This document shows, piece by piece, positions 9,657 through 18,760 of a stretch of 63,589 nt of DNA. Position 1 is the first letter of the stretch, and each line of letters begins with the position of its first letter. A program made the translations under genes and the position numbers. The notes under the pieces were generated by a model. The model worked only from the letters and a program-made list of their open reading frames with translations. It did not search any database and had not been told where the DNA came from. This DNA comes from Chloroflexaceae bacterium (GTDB lineage: Bacteria; Chloroflexota; Chloroflexia; Chloroflexales; Chloroflexaceae): assembly GCA_012031225.1 (NCBI GenBank), contig JAAUTZ010000007.1, positions 16,591 through 80,179 on the forward strand, written 5' to 3'.

Positions 9657-9686
9657 TTGCGTAGACTGCCTGACCCATGCTAGACT
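9657..9686 (+). promoter_or_regulatory. candidate promoter for efp
   Basis: TTGCGT at 9657-9662 and TAGACT at 9681-9686 with an 18-base spacer; TG one base before the -10 gives an extended -10. It lies 60 bases upstream of the EF-P start. Confidence 0.4.
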
Positions 9687-9746
9687 AGGCATAGCGAGGG
9701 CAATGATTGAGACACGATGACAATAGCATAATGAGGAGGCGAGTTT

Positions 9747-10316
9747 ATGGCAACCAACACCGCAGACCTACGCAACGGCGCAGTCTTGCGCTACAACGGT
9801 GGTCTCTGGCAGGTGGTGGAGTTTCAGCACGTCAAGCCCGGCAAGGGCGGGGCGTTTGTCCGCATCAAGATCAAGAACCTTGTCACGGGAGCCGTGATTG
9901 AAGATCGGTTGCGGGCGGGTGAAGAAGTCACGATTGTGCGGATCGAACGCCGCCAGATGCAGTTTCTCTACCGCGAAGATGATAACCTGATCTTTATGGA
10001 TAATGAGACCTTTGATCAGCTGCCCGTGCCTACCACCATTGTCGGTGATAGCGTGCGCTTTCTGAAAGAAAATGAAACCTGTGATCTGGTGATTAGTGGA
10101 GATGATGACCAAATCATTGGCGCAGAATTGCCCACGTTTGTGACGCTCGAAGTGACCGAGACGGCTACGGCGGTGCGCGGCGATACTGCCACCGATGTGA
10201 CCAAAGCCGCCATTCTAGAGACGGGCGCAGAGATTCAAGTGCCGTCGTTTGTGGATCAGGGGACGATGATCCGCATAGATACGCGCACGGGCCAGTACGT
10301 GGATCGGGTGCGCTAG
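9747..10316 (+). CDS. efp: elongation factor P
   Basis: 189 residues, typical length. EF-P enters the ribosomal E site and speeds peptide bond formation at proline stretches. The N-terminal KOW-like domain carries HVKPGKGGAF, where the loop Lys (PGKGG) is the position modified in many bacteria. The OB domains follow, ending in a normal EF-P C-terminus (VPSFVDQGTMIRIDTRTGQY). GAGGAGG lies about 9 bases before the ATG. This genome fragment encodes several proteins with long proline runs (Pro-rich protein, deacetylase linker), which would depend on EF-P. Its 3' end overlaps the convergent M14 gene by 4 bases. Confidence 0.97.
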   Translation: MATNTADLRNGAVLRYNGGLWQVVEFQHVKPGKGGAFVRIKIKNLVTGAVIEDRLRAGEEVTIVRIERRQMQFLYREDDNLIFMDNETFDQLPVPTTIVGDSVRFLKENETCDLVISGDDDQIIGAELPTFVTLEVTETATAVRGDTATDVTKAAILETGAEIQVPSFVDQGTMIRIDTRTGQYVDRVR

Positions 10317-11689
10317 CGGATCTGGGCGGCCGAAGTGGGTGCTAGCACCTGCCCGCGCAGCAGCACCTGCCACCCGACTGGCTCAAGCTGCACCTGCTCC
10401 GTTTCTGCGTCGTAAGCAAAAATAGCCCGCTCAAACAGCTGTACCGTCCGTAGTTGCCCATCGGCAGTGCGGGCGGTTTGTTCTGCGGAGAGGGGTACGC
10501 CAAACACATCCATGCCGCCGTGCTGTGCCCAGAACTGCTGAAAGCCGCCACTGATGCGGTAGCCGCTCTGCTCGAAAAAGAGCGGCGCATCGCTAATCAT
10601 TGGCGAGGCTAAGCCATCCGCGGGGATGCCGACCGGCACGGCTCCGAACGCCGCACTGATGCTCCCGTTGCTGGTAAGGGTGGCTTGCACGGGCACCGGC
10701 TGTACCACAAACAGCGTATCCGCGAGCGATGGGCGATACTCCAAACGGGCGCGGGCGAACGTCTGCTGGATGCCGAGTGCGGTTTGGCGTGGCGGCTCTA
10801 GCGGTAGCCCGAATACGGCCTCACCGCCGTGTGCCCGCCAATACCGCCAGATCACGGCCGGCACGGGCTGCCCATTCACCACCTGCTCGGCGGGCAGCGG
10901 GAGGACCTCCGCATACGCCGCGAGGACGGCTTCGATGCCGCGCAGGTTCTGCTCGTATTCGGGATCAACGGGCGACACGAGTTCGGGAATGATCGCCGCA
11001 ATGCCCAGACTAGCAGCCCAATCGTGCGTGCCGCCCGTGATGAAATACCGCTCCCAGAAGCGTTGGTACTCGTATCCCGCGCCCGTTGCGTAAATCTCAG
11101 CCATGCGGATTGAGGGCCCGTGTTCGCAGAAGGCGGGAAAGACTAAGCCCGCATTGCTGTGGATGAAGATGACCCCTGCCGCATCGAGCAGGAAGTTGCG
11201 GAGCACGCGGCTTTCGAGCTGCGAGTCGGGGAATGCGCCGCCCGTATCAGAGGTGATGCCGTAGGCCCCGAACACCGAACGGCTCCAGTCGTTCTCGCGG
11301 CACTCGTCAAGATTCGTGTTCATGTTGCGGTTCAGGTCTACCCCAAACGCATCAAATCGCCAATCAAGCGCAATCCCATCGGGATTCACGGTGGGGATCA
11401 AATACAGCCGGACTGCATCGGGCACGGCTTGCGGATTGGCGCGGTAGTGGTCAATCAATTGGCGCGTGAGTTCGTAGGTGTTGGCTTCGGGTGCGCCGTG
11501 CGTATTGCCGACGATCACCAGCTTGCGCGGCCCCGTGCCCACCTGCACCGCCTCAATTGGGCGACCTTGGGCGGAGTAGCCGATCACAAACTCGCGGATC
11601 GGCGTGGGGGCTTGGGCGTGGCTGGGCGCGGCTCGTGCGTGCGCCCCAAGCACGAGCAGCAGAGCTAGCCAGAGCCGACTAAGCCGCAT
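10313..11689 (-). CDS. secreted M14-family zinc carboxypeptidase with LGFP-like repeats
   Basis: About 458 residues. An N-terminal signal peptide (MRLSRLWLALLLVLGAHA) precedes an M14 domain of roughly 250 residues. Zinc-binding THGAPEAN, substrate-binding VDLNRN, the second His in FIHSN and the probable catalytic Glu in IIPELV are visible. The C-terminal third holds two LGFP-like modules (FGLPLEPP and FGVPLSAE) similar to those in the protein at 24839-26083; these are cell-surface associated in other bacteria. I start at the ATG at 11689, which has GGTGG upstream and opens the signal peptide; the longer open frame adds 65 residues antisense-like in character and inside the upstream gene. Probable role: trimming of peptides or peptidoglycan stems outside the cell. 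Confidence 0.8.
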   Translation of the reverse strand: MRLSRLWLALLLVLGAHARAAPSHAQAPTPIREFVIGYSAQGRPIEAVQVGTGPRKLVIVGNTHGAPEANTYELTRQLIDHYRANPQAVPDAVRLYLIPTVNPDGIALDWRFDAFGVDLNRNMNTNLDECRENDWSRSVFGAYGITSDTGGAFPDSQLESRVLRNFLLDAAGVIFIHSNAGLVFPAFCEHGPSIRMAEIYATGAGYEYQRFWERYFITGGTHDWAASLGIAAIIPELVSPVDPEYEQNLRGIEAVLAAYAEVLPLPAEQVVNGQPVPAVIWRYWRAHGGEAVFGLPLEPPRQTALGIQQTFARARLEYRPSLADTLFVVQPVPVQATLTSNGSISAAFGAVPVGIPADGLASPMISDAPLFFEQSGYRISGGFQQFWAQHGGMDVFGVPLSAEQTARTADGQLRTVQLFERAIFAYDAETEQVQLEPVGWQVLLRGQVLAPTSAAQIR

Positions 11690-13046
11690 ATTCCACCGCA
11701 TACGCCTGTAGCACCTGCTGCGCGGCGGCGGCGCAGGTATGCCCGGCGGCAAGCTGCTGCTCGTACAGGTGCAGGCTCTTGCGGGCTGGGCTAGCCGGTG
11801 GATTGTGCAGGCGTTGGCGCAGCAGTTCCAACAGTTCGACTTCGGGCACGGCTCGCGCCGCCCAGAATGCTGCCCCCAGATCAAGCAGTTCGGCGGCGAT
11901 CTCGGTGGCGGGGCGGGCTACTACCGTGCCGCTGGCGGTGTGCCACGCGAGCGTCGCATACAGCCCATCGCGGCTGGCGGTGTACAAATTCTGCCCAACG
12001 AGATCAAGGTCCAGCAACGGGCGATCCAGCCACGCCGGATCGTGCAGCAAGCCGGTGAGCAGCAGCGCAAGGGCAGTATCTTCGGGCAGGGTGGGCTGGG
12101 GGCTGAATGAGCGAATTTCGAGCAGGCACGAGTGAATGTCATTCGGGCAGGGCTTGATCCGCACCGTGCGCCAGAAGTTCTTCATATTCGCTGCGAATGC
12201 ATGGGCGGGGTCAGGCTCGCTGTAGAACTTCTCGCCCACGTCCTGCCAATACGTATCCCAATCGGGATAGTAGGCGGGCGGCAAGCCCACTCGTTGGGTA
12301 TTTACGCCGTGTGCTGCATCGAAGTGGGGAAACGAGAACAGGGGTTGCCAGAGCAGCGAGCGCACTTCCGTGTAGCCGGTGGGGATGGCATCCAGTAGGG
12401 CGGCGTGGGCACCCAGCGCAAGCAGGTAGGGCACGAGTTCGTAGGCTTTGTTGAGCATATGGATCGTGCGCGGTAGGTTGGGCATCTGGATATTGAGGTG
12501 CGTAGATTGGCAGCCGCACATCGTCTCGCAGCGCAGTTTGGGCAGCGTGACAGCCCCCACCTGCACACGCGGTAGCTCGCCATTGATGCGGTGCATGGCG
12601 TGCGATACATCCATCAGGTTCTGGTAGCGGGACGAGTTCTGGGTAACGTGCAGATCGCTGAGTGCGCCCGGATACGTTCCAATCCGCACGAGCCGCGCCC
12701 CAAACTGCTGCGCCGCCTGTACTGCGTGGCGTTCGATCTTGGTGGCTTCTTGGAGCAGGCTATGCGCCGCGCCCGCTATCGGCACGGGGTTGGTGTGGGT
12801 CTCGATGCTGCCTGTACCTAGCTCGGAGGAACTGTGCGGCAGCACGGCGAGGATCTGATCGCGGGTGTCCTCATCAAGGAGCCGCCCATCTGCATCAATC
12901 AAGAGGTATTCGGTCTCCACGCCGACAATCATCGGATACCCTGCCGCCGGATCGGGGTGGGCCTGCCAGCGTTGCTGCAACTGCGCGAAGAACGCCGCCT
13001 GCATCTGTTGTTGGTGTGCTCGATCTACCTGTATACGTTCGGTCAT
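11679..13046 (-). CDS. glutamate-cysteine ligase, GCS2 family
   Basis: 455 residues of the GCS2 family, which joins the gamma carboxyl of glutamate (or a related amino acid) to an amine, usually cysteine. The N-terminal VGVETEYLLID is the Glu-rich metal/ATP strand of the fold, with SSSELGTGSIETHTNP following and CLLEIRSFSPQPT in the C-terminal part. It fits synthesis of gamma-glutamyl thiols or other gamma-glutamyl compounds. No glutathione synthetase is nearby, so the final product cannot be told. Its stop overlaps the start of the M14 gene by 11 bases, suggesting coupled translation. A TATAAT-like -10 (13161-13166, minus) lies in the 167-base gap upstream. Confidence 0.8.
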   Translation of the reverse strand: MTERIQVDRAHQQQMQAAFFAQLQQRWQAHPDPAAGYPMIVGVETEYLLIDADGRLLDEDTRDQILAVLPHSSSELGTGSIETHTNPVPIAGAAHSLLQEATKIERHAVQAAQQFGARLVRIGTYPGALSDLHVTQNSSRYQNLMDVSHAMHRINGELPRVQVGAVTLPKLRCETMCGCQSTHLNIQMPNLPRTIHMLNKAYELVPYLLALGAHAALLDAIPTGYTEVRSLLWQPLFSFPHFDAAHGVNTQRVGLPPAYYPDWDTYWQDVGEKFYSEPDPAHAFAANMKNFWRTVRIKPCPNDIHSCLLEIRSFSPQPTLPEDTALALLLTGLLHDPAWLDRPLLDLDLVGQNLYTASRDGLYATLAWHTASGTVVARPATEIAAELLDLGAAFWAARAVPEVELLELLRQRLHNPPASPARKSLHLYEQQLAAGHTCAAAAQQVLQAYAVEYAA

Positions 13047-13160
13047 AGTGGTTGCTTTTGCCCTGCATCAATATCGGTCCGTGTCCATTTCTTACCAAGC
13101 ACTGAGCAGGAGCCACTGCCAAAAGGGTTGCTCATAACGGCTTGCCCGCGCTGTCATACT

Positions 13161-13166
13161 ATTATA
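13161..13166 (-). promoter_or_regulatory. candidate -10 element for the GCS2 gene
   Basis: TATAAT read on the minus strand in the gap upstream of the GCS2 gene. No good -35 hexamer at the standard distance; TTCACC lies 19 bases away. Confidence 0.3.
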
Positions 13167-13213
13167 GCGAAAGCTGTCCAATTCGGGTGAATTTGGGGGC
13201 AGGGGGGCAAGCC

Positions 13214-14170
13214 CTAATCAAAATCGGGCATTGCCAGATACCATCCCATTGCCTCAACCGGATCGCCGCCCAACACGCGGCGGCGCGGTAGCTCGAAGAT
13301 GCGCTGCATGTTGCGCCCTTGCCACGTCGTCACGGCATTGGTGTAGCCAGCCGCCTGCGCCAGTTCGATCACGGTGTCCGCGTATTTGCCTGCCGGATAG
13401 CAGAAGCTCCGCACAGGTGCGCCGAGTTCGGCTTCGATGATCGCCCGCGACTCGGTCAGTTCCATGCGCACGGCTTCCGCATCAAGGGCGGACAGATCGG
13501 GGTGGCTGATCGAATGCGAGCCGATCTCCATGCCACTGGTGTGCAGCAGGCGGATCTGCTCCCAATCCATATAGCCCGGCTTGCCGACAAAGCCCGGCAC
13601 GACATAGAACGTGGCGGTGAAGCCGTGCTTGAGCAGCAACGGCAGGGCCTCGGTTGCGGCATCCGCATAGCCATCATCGAAGGTCAGCACAACAGCATTG
13701 GGCGGGCAGGTGCGTTGCCCGTTCAGGCACTCGGTCAGGTGCGCCATCGAGATCGTCACATAGGCCCGCTCCTTCAGCCACAGCAACTGCTGCTCAAACA
13801 CATCCGGCGTAACTGAGAGGCGGTAGCCGAGTTCATCCTGTACGGGATCAACCTCGCGCACGTAATGATACATGAGGATGGGCACGTAGCCGATCTCGGC
13901 TTGAGCCAACAGCGCGGCAGTCGGCTCTGGACTAGGGGTCGGCGTAATCGTCGGGGGGGGGAGGATTGGTGGCGGTGGGCGTGGGCGTGTTGGTCGGTGG
14001 GGTCGTGGTGGCGGTGGCAGTTGGTGGGGCGGGGGTGGGCGAGGGGGGGCAGTAGGGGTAGCGGTGGCAGTCCCCGCGAAGATGCCCGCGTTGCTCTGGC
14101 TTTGCCAGCCGAGCAGGGCTAGCCCGCCAAGAATGATGATTGCGCCAATGATGATGAGGATCCGTTGCAT
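13214..14170 (-). CDS. membrane-anchored polysaccharide deacetylase (NodB homology)
   Basis: 318 residues. An N-terminal membrane anchor (residues 5-22) is followed by a Pro/Thr-rich linker to about residue 85 and a NodB-type deacetylase domain. TFDDGYAD supplies the catalytic Asp and metal Asp, HSISHPDLS the two metal His, and FCYPAGKY the next conserved motif. The enzyme would remove N-acetyl groups from peptidoglycan or an exopolysaccharide outside the membrane. The linker is odd: its middle part reads as a normal Thr/Pro linker only in another frame, between a G7 run (14043-14049) and a G9 run (13953-13961), suggesting a compensating pair of indels. The adjacent upstream glycosidase gene points to a shared role in cell-envelope sugars. 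Confidence 0.87.
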   Translation of the reverse strand: MQRILIIIGAIIILGGLALLGWQSQSNAGIFAGTATATPTAPPRPPPPHQLPPPPRPHRPTRPRPPPPILPPPTITPTPSPEPTAALLAQAEIGYVPILMYHYVREVDPVQDELGYRLSVTPDVFEQQLLWLKERAYVTISMAHLTECLNGQRTCPPNAVVLTFDDGYADAATEALPLLLKHGFTATFYVVPGFVGKPGYMDWEQIRLLHTSGMEIGSHSISHPDLSALDAEAVRMELTESRAIIEAELGAPVRSFCYPAGKYADTVIELAQAAGYTNAVTTWQGRNMQRIFELPRRRVLGGDPVEAMGWYLAMPDFD

Positions 14171-14250
14171 GCTTGTTGTCCTGCCCTTGCGGTGCTATGA
14201 GTAAATCGGTACGTTCTCTACCCCTTGCAACCCTGATGCCCGCGTTCTCC

Positions 14251-15780
14251 CTACCGTACACACACCTGCCCCCGTTCGCACGTCGGCTGATCCTCGAACA
14301 GTTCCGGTGGTGCATTCCACATAAAGAGGAGCGAGTTGGCGACGTGGCGTTCGCCCGATTCATCAGAGGGATTGTTGACCACCTGCTGCTCGACGACCAT
14401 TGTTGCCGAGCCACCCCCGTCCAACTCCATTGCCGTGTATGCGCCAAACTCGCGCAGCAGCTCGGCAAATTCGGTTTGGAGCATCCCGCGACTGAAGCCG
14501 AGTTGGTAGCCATCCACAACGGCAACGATCAAGGTCTGCTTCCATTTGTCATACCCTAGCCCATTGCGCGGAATGTAGCTCCAGCCGTAGTGGGTCTCTT
14601 TCCAGTACAGGTCAAAGTCCTCGCAGAGCATATTCCGGCTGGCGCGTTCTTCGGCGGCAGTGGCAAAGATGACCGCACTGCAATCATCCAGCGTACACAT
14701 ACAATCTGGGTAGAACTTGCCCTCTTTGATCATAATCGGGCCACCACTGATTGCCTGCGTAAGGTTGTCAAGCGGGCGGGTGGTGCTAATGTCAAAGGTG
14801 AGCGTATCGCTGATCTTGACGTTCTGGCTCAGCCACGCCGCACCTTCGCCAGTGCCCTTCAGCACGCGCATGCCGCGCCCGATCTGCCGTGCGCTGCCCG
14901 CGCCGATCTCGAACACGCGCCCACTTGGCCCCAGCAGCACCTGCACCTCATCGGCATAGTAGGGCACGGGCAGGAAGCGGGTGAACTCATTGTACAGGCA
15001 AATCTCATCATACGGGCAGCCGATGTTGGTGTCTTCGATCCACGCCCGCTTGCCATTTTTGGCAACCACGTAGGCTTGCCACGTCCAGCTATCGGTGTAG
15101 TAGCCGATATGCGGCTCGCCATCTTGCGACCACGTAAACGTGGCGCGGTGCTTGGGTGGGCGGGCTACCCGCGCATCAATAATCGTGAGACCCTGCGGGA
15201 TGCCCTGTTCAGCAAACAGATCGCCATTCACGGCAGCCAGTGCCCCCTGCTGGAGCGATACGGTTGAGGTGCGACTGCGCCCCGAAAACCAATCGTTGGC
15301 AAGCCCCGACTTGACGCTGAACTCTGGGGCTGTCAGATCAAACAGGAGGATATTGATATTCAGGGGGCCGGTGGAGTCGTAGCGGTAGATATGGATTGCG
15401 CCCGGTGTCAGTTCGCGCACAATGTCGCCCGGCTGGGGCACAAACCGCTCGCGCAGCGGGATTGGCTCCGGCGTGGTCTTGAGCGATTCGCGCTCGCGGA
15501 TCAGGGCTGCTCTGGCTCGCGCCGTCGCGCTAAGCTGGGCTTCAGTTGGTGGCACGTAGGGTGTTGCAGTCGGGATGCGGGGCACGCCGGTAGCAGTAGG
15601 GGTGGCCGTCGGTGGGCGCGGCGTAGCCGTCGGGATGCGGGTTGGCCCGCTGGTGGCGGTGCGGGCGGTTGCCGTCGCCGTAATTGGTTGCACGACTTGC
15701 GCGGCGGCAGGCGGCTGGTGTCTATCCGTGAGGGCGAGGAGGGCCACGCCCACGAGGACAATCAAAAGCAGGCGACGCAT
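14251..15780 (-). CDS. secreted phosphodiester glycosidase family protein (NAGPA domain)
   Basis: 509 residues: signal peptide (MRRLLLIVLVGVALLALTD), a Thr/Pro-rich linker to about residue 75, then a domain of the NAGPA family, named for the enzyme that removes N-acetylglucosamine from phosphodiester bonds. The hallmark AMELDGGGSATMVV is near residue 455, with AAVNGDLF and AISGGPIM before it. Several Cys in the middle (CPYDEICLY, CMCTLDDCS) may form disulfides. Bacterial members are thought to act on wall or exopolysaccharide linkages; the exact substrate here is unknown. It is divergent from the FtsX-type permease gene, with a TG-extended TACAAT on the minus strand at 15896-15901 as a possible promoter. 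Confidence 0.85.
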   Translation of the reverse strand: MRRLLLIVLVGVALLALTDRHQPPAAAQVVQPITATATARTATSGPTRIPTATPRPPTATPTATGVPRIPTATPYVPPTEAQLSATARARAALIRERESLKTTPEPIPLRERFVPQPGDIVRELTPGAIHIYRYDSTGPLNINILLFDLTAPEFSVKSGLANDWFSGRSRTSTVSLQQGALAAVNGDLFAEQGIPQGLTIIDARVARPPKHRATFTWSQDGEPHIGYYTDSWTWQAYVVAKNGKRAWIEDTNIGCPYDEICLYNEFTRFLPVPYYADEVQVLLGPSGRVFEIGAGSARQIGRGMRVLKGTGEGAAWLSQNVKISDTLTFDISTTRPLDNLTQAISGGPIMIKEGKFYPDCMCTLDDCSAVIFATAAEERASRNMLCEDFDLYWKETHYGWSYIPRNGLGYDKWKQTLIVAVVDGYQLGFSRGMLQTEFAELLREFGAYTAMELDGGGSATMVVEQQVVNNPSDESGERHVANSLLFMWNAPPELFEDQPTCERGQVCVR

Positions 15781-15895
15781 GCAGTATGCTCCGTGATCTT
15801 CTCTAGCGGTGAGTTCGTCAGTTGGTTGATCTTACTGTTCGTACTGGTCGGTTCATCGTCATTGTTCCGTAGCTCAATGGCCTGTAGCCGCAGGT

Positions 15896-15901
15896 ATTGT
15901 A
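15896..15901 (-). promoter_or_regulatory. candidate extended -10 for the NAGPA gene
   Basis: On the minus strand TACAAT is preceded by TG and one base, the extended -10 pattern, about 115 bases before the NAGPA-family start codon. No clear -35. Confidence 0.3.
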
Positions 15902-15954
15902 CCACAGGGACAGCGCGGGCTAGTTGCAGCGCGATTCGATGTACAATACATGCT

Positions 15955-18615
15955 ATGCAAACACAACCATCATCCGAAACCCAAGCACGCTGGCTCTCGC
16001 CGCTGCTATTGGCAATCTCGGTCCGCTACCTACTGCGCCACCCGCTTCAGTTTGGGCTGTGCGTGCTGGGTGTGGCACTGGGCGTTGCCGTCGTGGTCGC
16101 GATTGACCTTGCCAATGCGAGTGCGAGCCGGGCGTTTCAGATCTCAACGGAAACGATAGCCGGAGCCGCTACCCACCAGATCGTGGCGGGGCCGAGTGGC
16201 CTCGATGAAGACCTCTACCGCCAGATTCGCACCGAGCTAGGCATCCGCACCACCGCCCCGATTGTCGAGGGTTACCTCGCTAGCCCCGCACTGCCGGGCA
16301 CGACGCTCCAATTGATTGGCGTAGATCTGTTTGCGGAGGCTCCCTTCCGCCCCTACCTGAGTGCCCCACTGGGCGCACCGGCTGGCGGCGCAGACGGTGA
16401 TCCGACGGCGGACTTGACCTTGCTCCTGACCCAACCGGACAGCATTGTGATGGCGGCAAGCACGGCCCAACAGGCGGGCATTGCGGCGGGTGATCGGTTG
16501 CCCCTGACGATTGGGAGCCAGCAGCGCGAGGTGCAGGTGATCGGGCTGCTGCAATCGGGCGATGATCTGGGGCAGCAAGCCCGCGCCAATCTGCTGATTG
16601 CCGATATTGCCACCGCACAGGAGTTGCTCGGCAGTGTTGGGCGGCTGACCCGGATAGACCTGATTCTGCCGGAGCCAGCTGATGCCGCGCTTGCTGAACT
16701 TGCCGCGATCTTGCCGCCGGGGGCCGAGATCGGTGTGCCCCAAGCCCGCACCAATGCGCTGCGCCAGATGACCCGCGCCTTTGAACTCAACCTCGCTGCC
16801 TTGAGCCTGTTGGCCCTCGTGGTGGGCATGTTCCTGATCTACAATACGATGACCTTCAGTGTGGTGCAGCGGCGCGAGATGCTCGGCACGTTGCGCTGCT
16901 TGGGCATTACCCGCAACCAGATCCTGAGCTTGGTGCTGCTCGAAGCCCTGCTGATGAGCCTGCTCGGTTCGGCGATTGGCTTGCTGCTCGGTACGCTCTT
17001 GGGGCGCGGCTTGGTGCAACTGGTTGCCCGCACGATCAATGACCTGTACTTCACGATCAATGTCACCGGCTTGGCAATTGATCCGCTCGTGTTGCTGAAG
17101 GGCCTGCTGCTCGGTGTCGGGGCGACGCTCGCGGCGGCAACTGTGCCCGCCCGGGAAGCGATGCTCGCCGCTCCGCGCACGGTGCAACGGCGCAGCACGG
17201 CAGAGGAGCAGGTGCGCCGCGCCCTCCCGTATGTGACGGGGGCAGGTGTGCTGGCGCTGATTGCAGGGGCGGTGATTCTTCTGGTGGCGGAGGATGGGGT
17301 CTGGCAGCAGATTGGTAATGACTGGATCGCAACTGTGCCGGGCTTATCTATCATGAGTGCATTTGCCGCGCTGTTCTTGATTGTAATCGGGTGCGCCCTG
17401 CTTACACCGGTACTCACGGTGCTGCTGATGCAGGGCTTGCGCCCGCTTATGGGGCGGGTGTTTGGCTTGACGGGGCGCATGGCTGCCCGCAGTGTGGTTG
17501 CCACCCTCAGCCGCACGGCGGTGGCGGTGGCGGCTTTGATGGTTGCGGTGAGCGTGACCATCGGGGTCGGCACGATGGTCGGCAGTTTTCGCCAGACGGT
17601 GATTGCATGGCTAGAGGAGACGCTGGTTGCCGACATCTACATTGCGCCGCCGAGCAACATTGCCACCCGCAGCGATGGTACAATCCCGCCCGCCACGATT
17701 GAGCAGCTGGTGCAAACGCCGGGTGTGGAGGGCTGGGTGCTGTTCCGCAATAGCTTGATTGACCTGCCTTCGGGACCGACGACGCTGGTGGTGATTGACC
17801 GCAGCAATACGACCCGCGAAAACCCGCCCGAATTTCGCAGCAGCATCCCCGATCCAATTGTCGCCTACGATGCGGGCGCGATCCTGATCTCGGAGCCGCT
17901 CGCCTACCGCCTGCAACTGGATGCAGGCGATACGCTAGAGCTACGTACCGAGCGGGGCGAGCATACCTTCCCGATTGCGGGGGTGTACTACGATTACGCC
18001 TCAGATCGGGGCGTGATCCGGATGGATGCCGCAACGTATCGCACATGGTTCGACGATCCGCTGATCTCCTCGATGGCGATCTATGCTGCGCCGGATGTGC
18101 CTGTAGATGCACTGGTGGATGATCTACAGGCGGCAGTGCCCGCCGACGAACGCCTGCTCATCAATTCCAATCGCGGGCTGAAGGCGGTTACACTTGAAAT
18201 TTTTGACCGTACTTTTGCGATTACCAGTGTGCTGCAACTGCTCGCTACCATCGTCGCCTTCATTGGCATCCTCAGTGCGCTACTTGCGCTGCAATTGGAA
18301 CGGGGGCGCGAATTGGGCATGCTGCGGGCTACGGGTATGACCCCGCGTCAGATTTGGCGGCTCGTGTTGACAGAGACGGGCTTGGTTGGGCTAGCGGCGG
18401 GTGTGCTGGCAATTCCGGTGGGGTTGCTGGTTGCGCTGCTGCTGATCTTTGTAATCAACCGCAGATCGTTTGGCTGGACGCTCAACTTCCAATTCGATCC
18501 GGCGTTGCTGCTGCAAGCGGTGCTGCTGGCCCTCGTGGCGGCTCTTTTGGCGGGCGTGTATCCGGCGTGGCGCATGGGGCGGATCAGTCCGGCGGTGGCA
18601 TTGCGCGAGGAGTGA
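15955..18615 (+). CDS. FtsX/MacB-type ABC transporter permease
   Basis: About 886 residues. One membrane segment near residue 20-45 is followed by a large extracytoplasmic MacB-like domain and two FtsX domains (about residues 270-400 and 750-880), each with three or four membrane segments; SVVQRREMLGTLRCLGITRNQI and LERGRELGMLRATGMTPRQI are the typical cytoplasmic loops. Such fused permeases export or extract lipids, lipoproteins or peptides with a separate ATPase, but no ATPase gene is adjacent. The ATG at 15955 starts the family-like N-terminus; the longer upstream frame overlaps the divergent gene. A TACAAT at 15942-15947 ends only 7 bases before the ATG, so the message may be leaderless (inference). 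Confidence 0.85.
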   Translation: MQTQPSSETQARWLSPLLLAISVRYLLRHPLQFGLCVLGVALGVAVVVAIDLANASASRAFQISTETIAGAATHQIVAGPSGLDEDLYRQIRTELGIRTTAPIVEGYLASPALPGTTLQLIGVDLFAEAPFRPYLSAPLGAPAGGADGDPTADLTLLLTQPDSIVMAASTAQQAGIAAGDRLPLTIGSQQREVQVIGLLQSGDDLGQQARANLLIADIATAQELLGSVGRLTRIDLILPEPADAALAELAAILPPGAEIGVPQARTNALRQMTRAFELNLAALSLLALVVGMFLIYNTMTFSVVQRREMLGTLRCLGITRNQILSLVLLEALLMSLLGSAIGLLLGTLLGRGLVQLVARTINDLYFTINVTGLAIDPLVLLKGLLLGVGATLAAATVPAREAMLAAPRTVQRRSTAEEQVRRALPYVTGAGVLALIAGAVILLVAEDGVWQQIGNDWIATVPGLSIMSAFAALFLIVIGCALLTPVLTVLLMQGLRPLMGRVFGLTGRMAARSVVATLSRTAVAVAALMVAVSVTIGVGTMVGSFRQTVIAWLEETLVADIYIAPPSNIATRSDGTIPPATIEQLVQTPGVEGWVLFRNSLIDLPSGPTTLVVIDRSNTTRENPPEFRSSIPDPIVAYDAGAILISEPLAYRLQLDAGDTLELRTERGEHTFPIAGVYYDYASDRGVIRMDAATYRTWFDDPLISSMAIYAAPDVPVDALVDDLQAAVPADERLLINSNRGLKAVTLEIFDRTFAITSVLQLLATIVAFIGILSALLALQLERGRELGMLRATGMTPRQIWRLVLTETGLVGLAAGVLAIPVGLLVALLLIFVINRRSFGWTLNFQFDPALLLQAVLLALVAALLAGVYPAWRMGRISPAVALREE

Positions 18616-18686
18616 TGCGGGGCAGGGCTGCGCTCTGTGGCTCTGTTAGGAGCGTAGGGCTTGGACTATGGGGACTGCCCCCCCGC

Positions 18687-18715
18687 TTGACGAAATCCAC
18701 GCGGTATGCTACGGT
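18687..18715 (+). promoter_or_regulatory. candidate sigma-70-type promoter for DUF192 gene and possibly mut operon
   Basis: TTGACG at 18687-18692, a 17-base spacer, then TACGGT at 18710-18715 with TG one base before it. It lies 46 bases before the lipoprotein start. Confidence 0.55.
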
Positions 18716-18760
18716 TTTGAGGAAGCGTTGAGTGCAGTATCTACACATGGGGTAAGACCA

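Noticed and set aside
11690-11884. 65-residue N-terminal extension of the M14 peptidase
   Set aside because: It lies inside the GCS2 gene, is Cys/Arg/Pro-rich and would bury the signal peptide; the ATG at 11689 fits better.
16237-17187. 316-codon open frame antisense to the FtsX permease
   Set aside because: It lies wholly inside a well-supported gene, is rich in Gln, His and Arg as antisense frames of GC-rich genes are, and has no recognisable domain.
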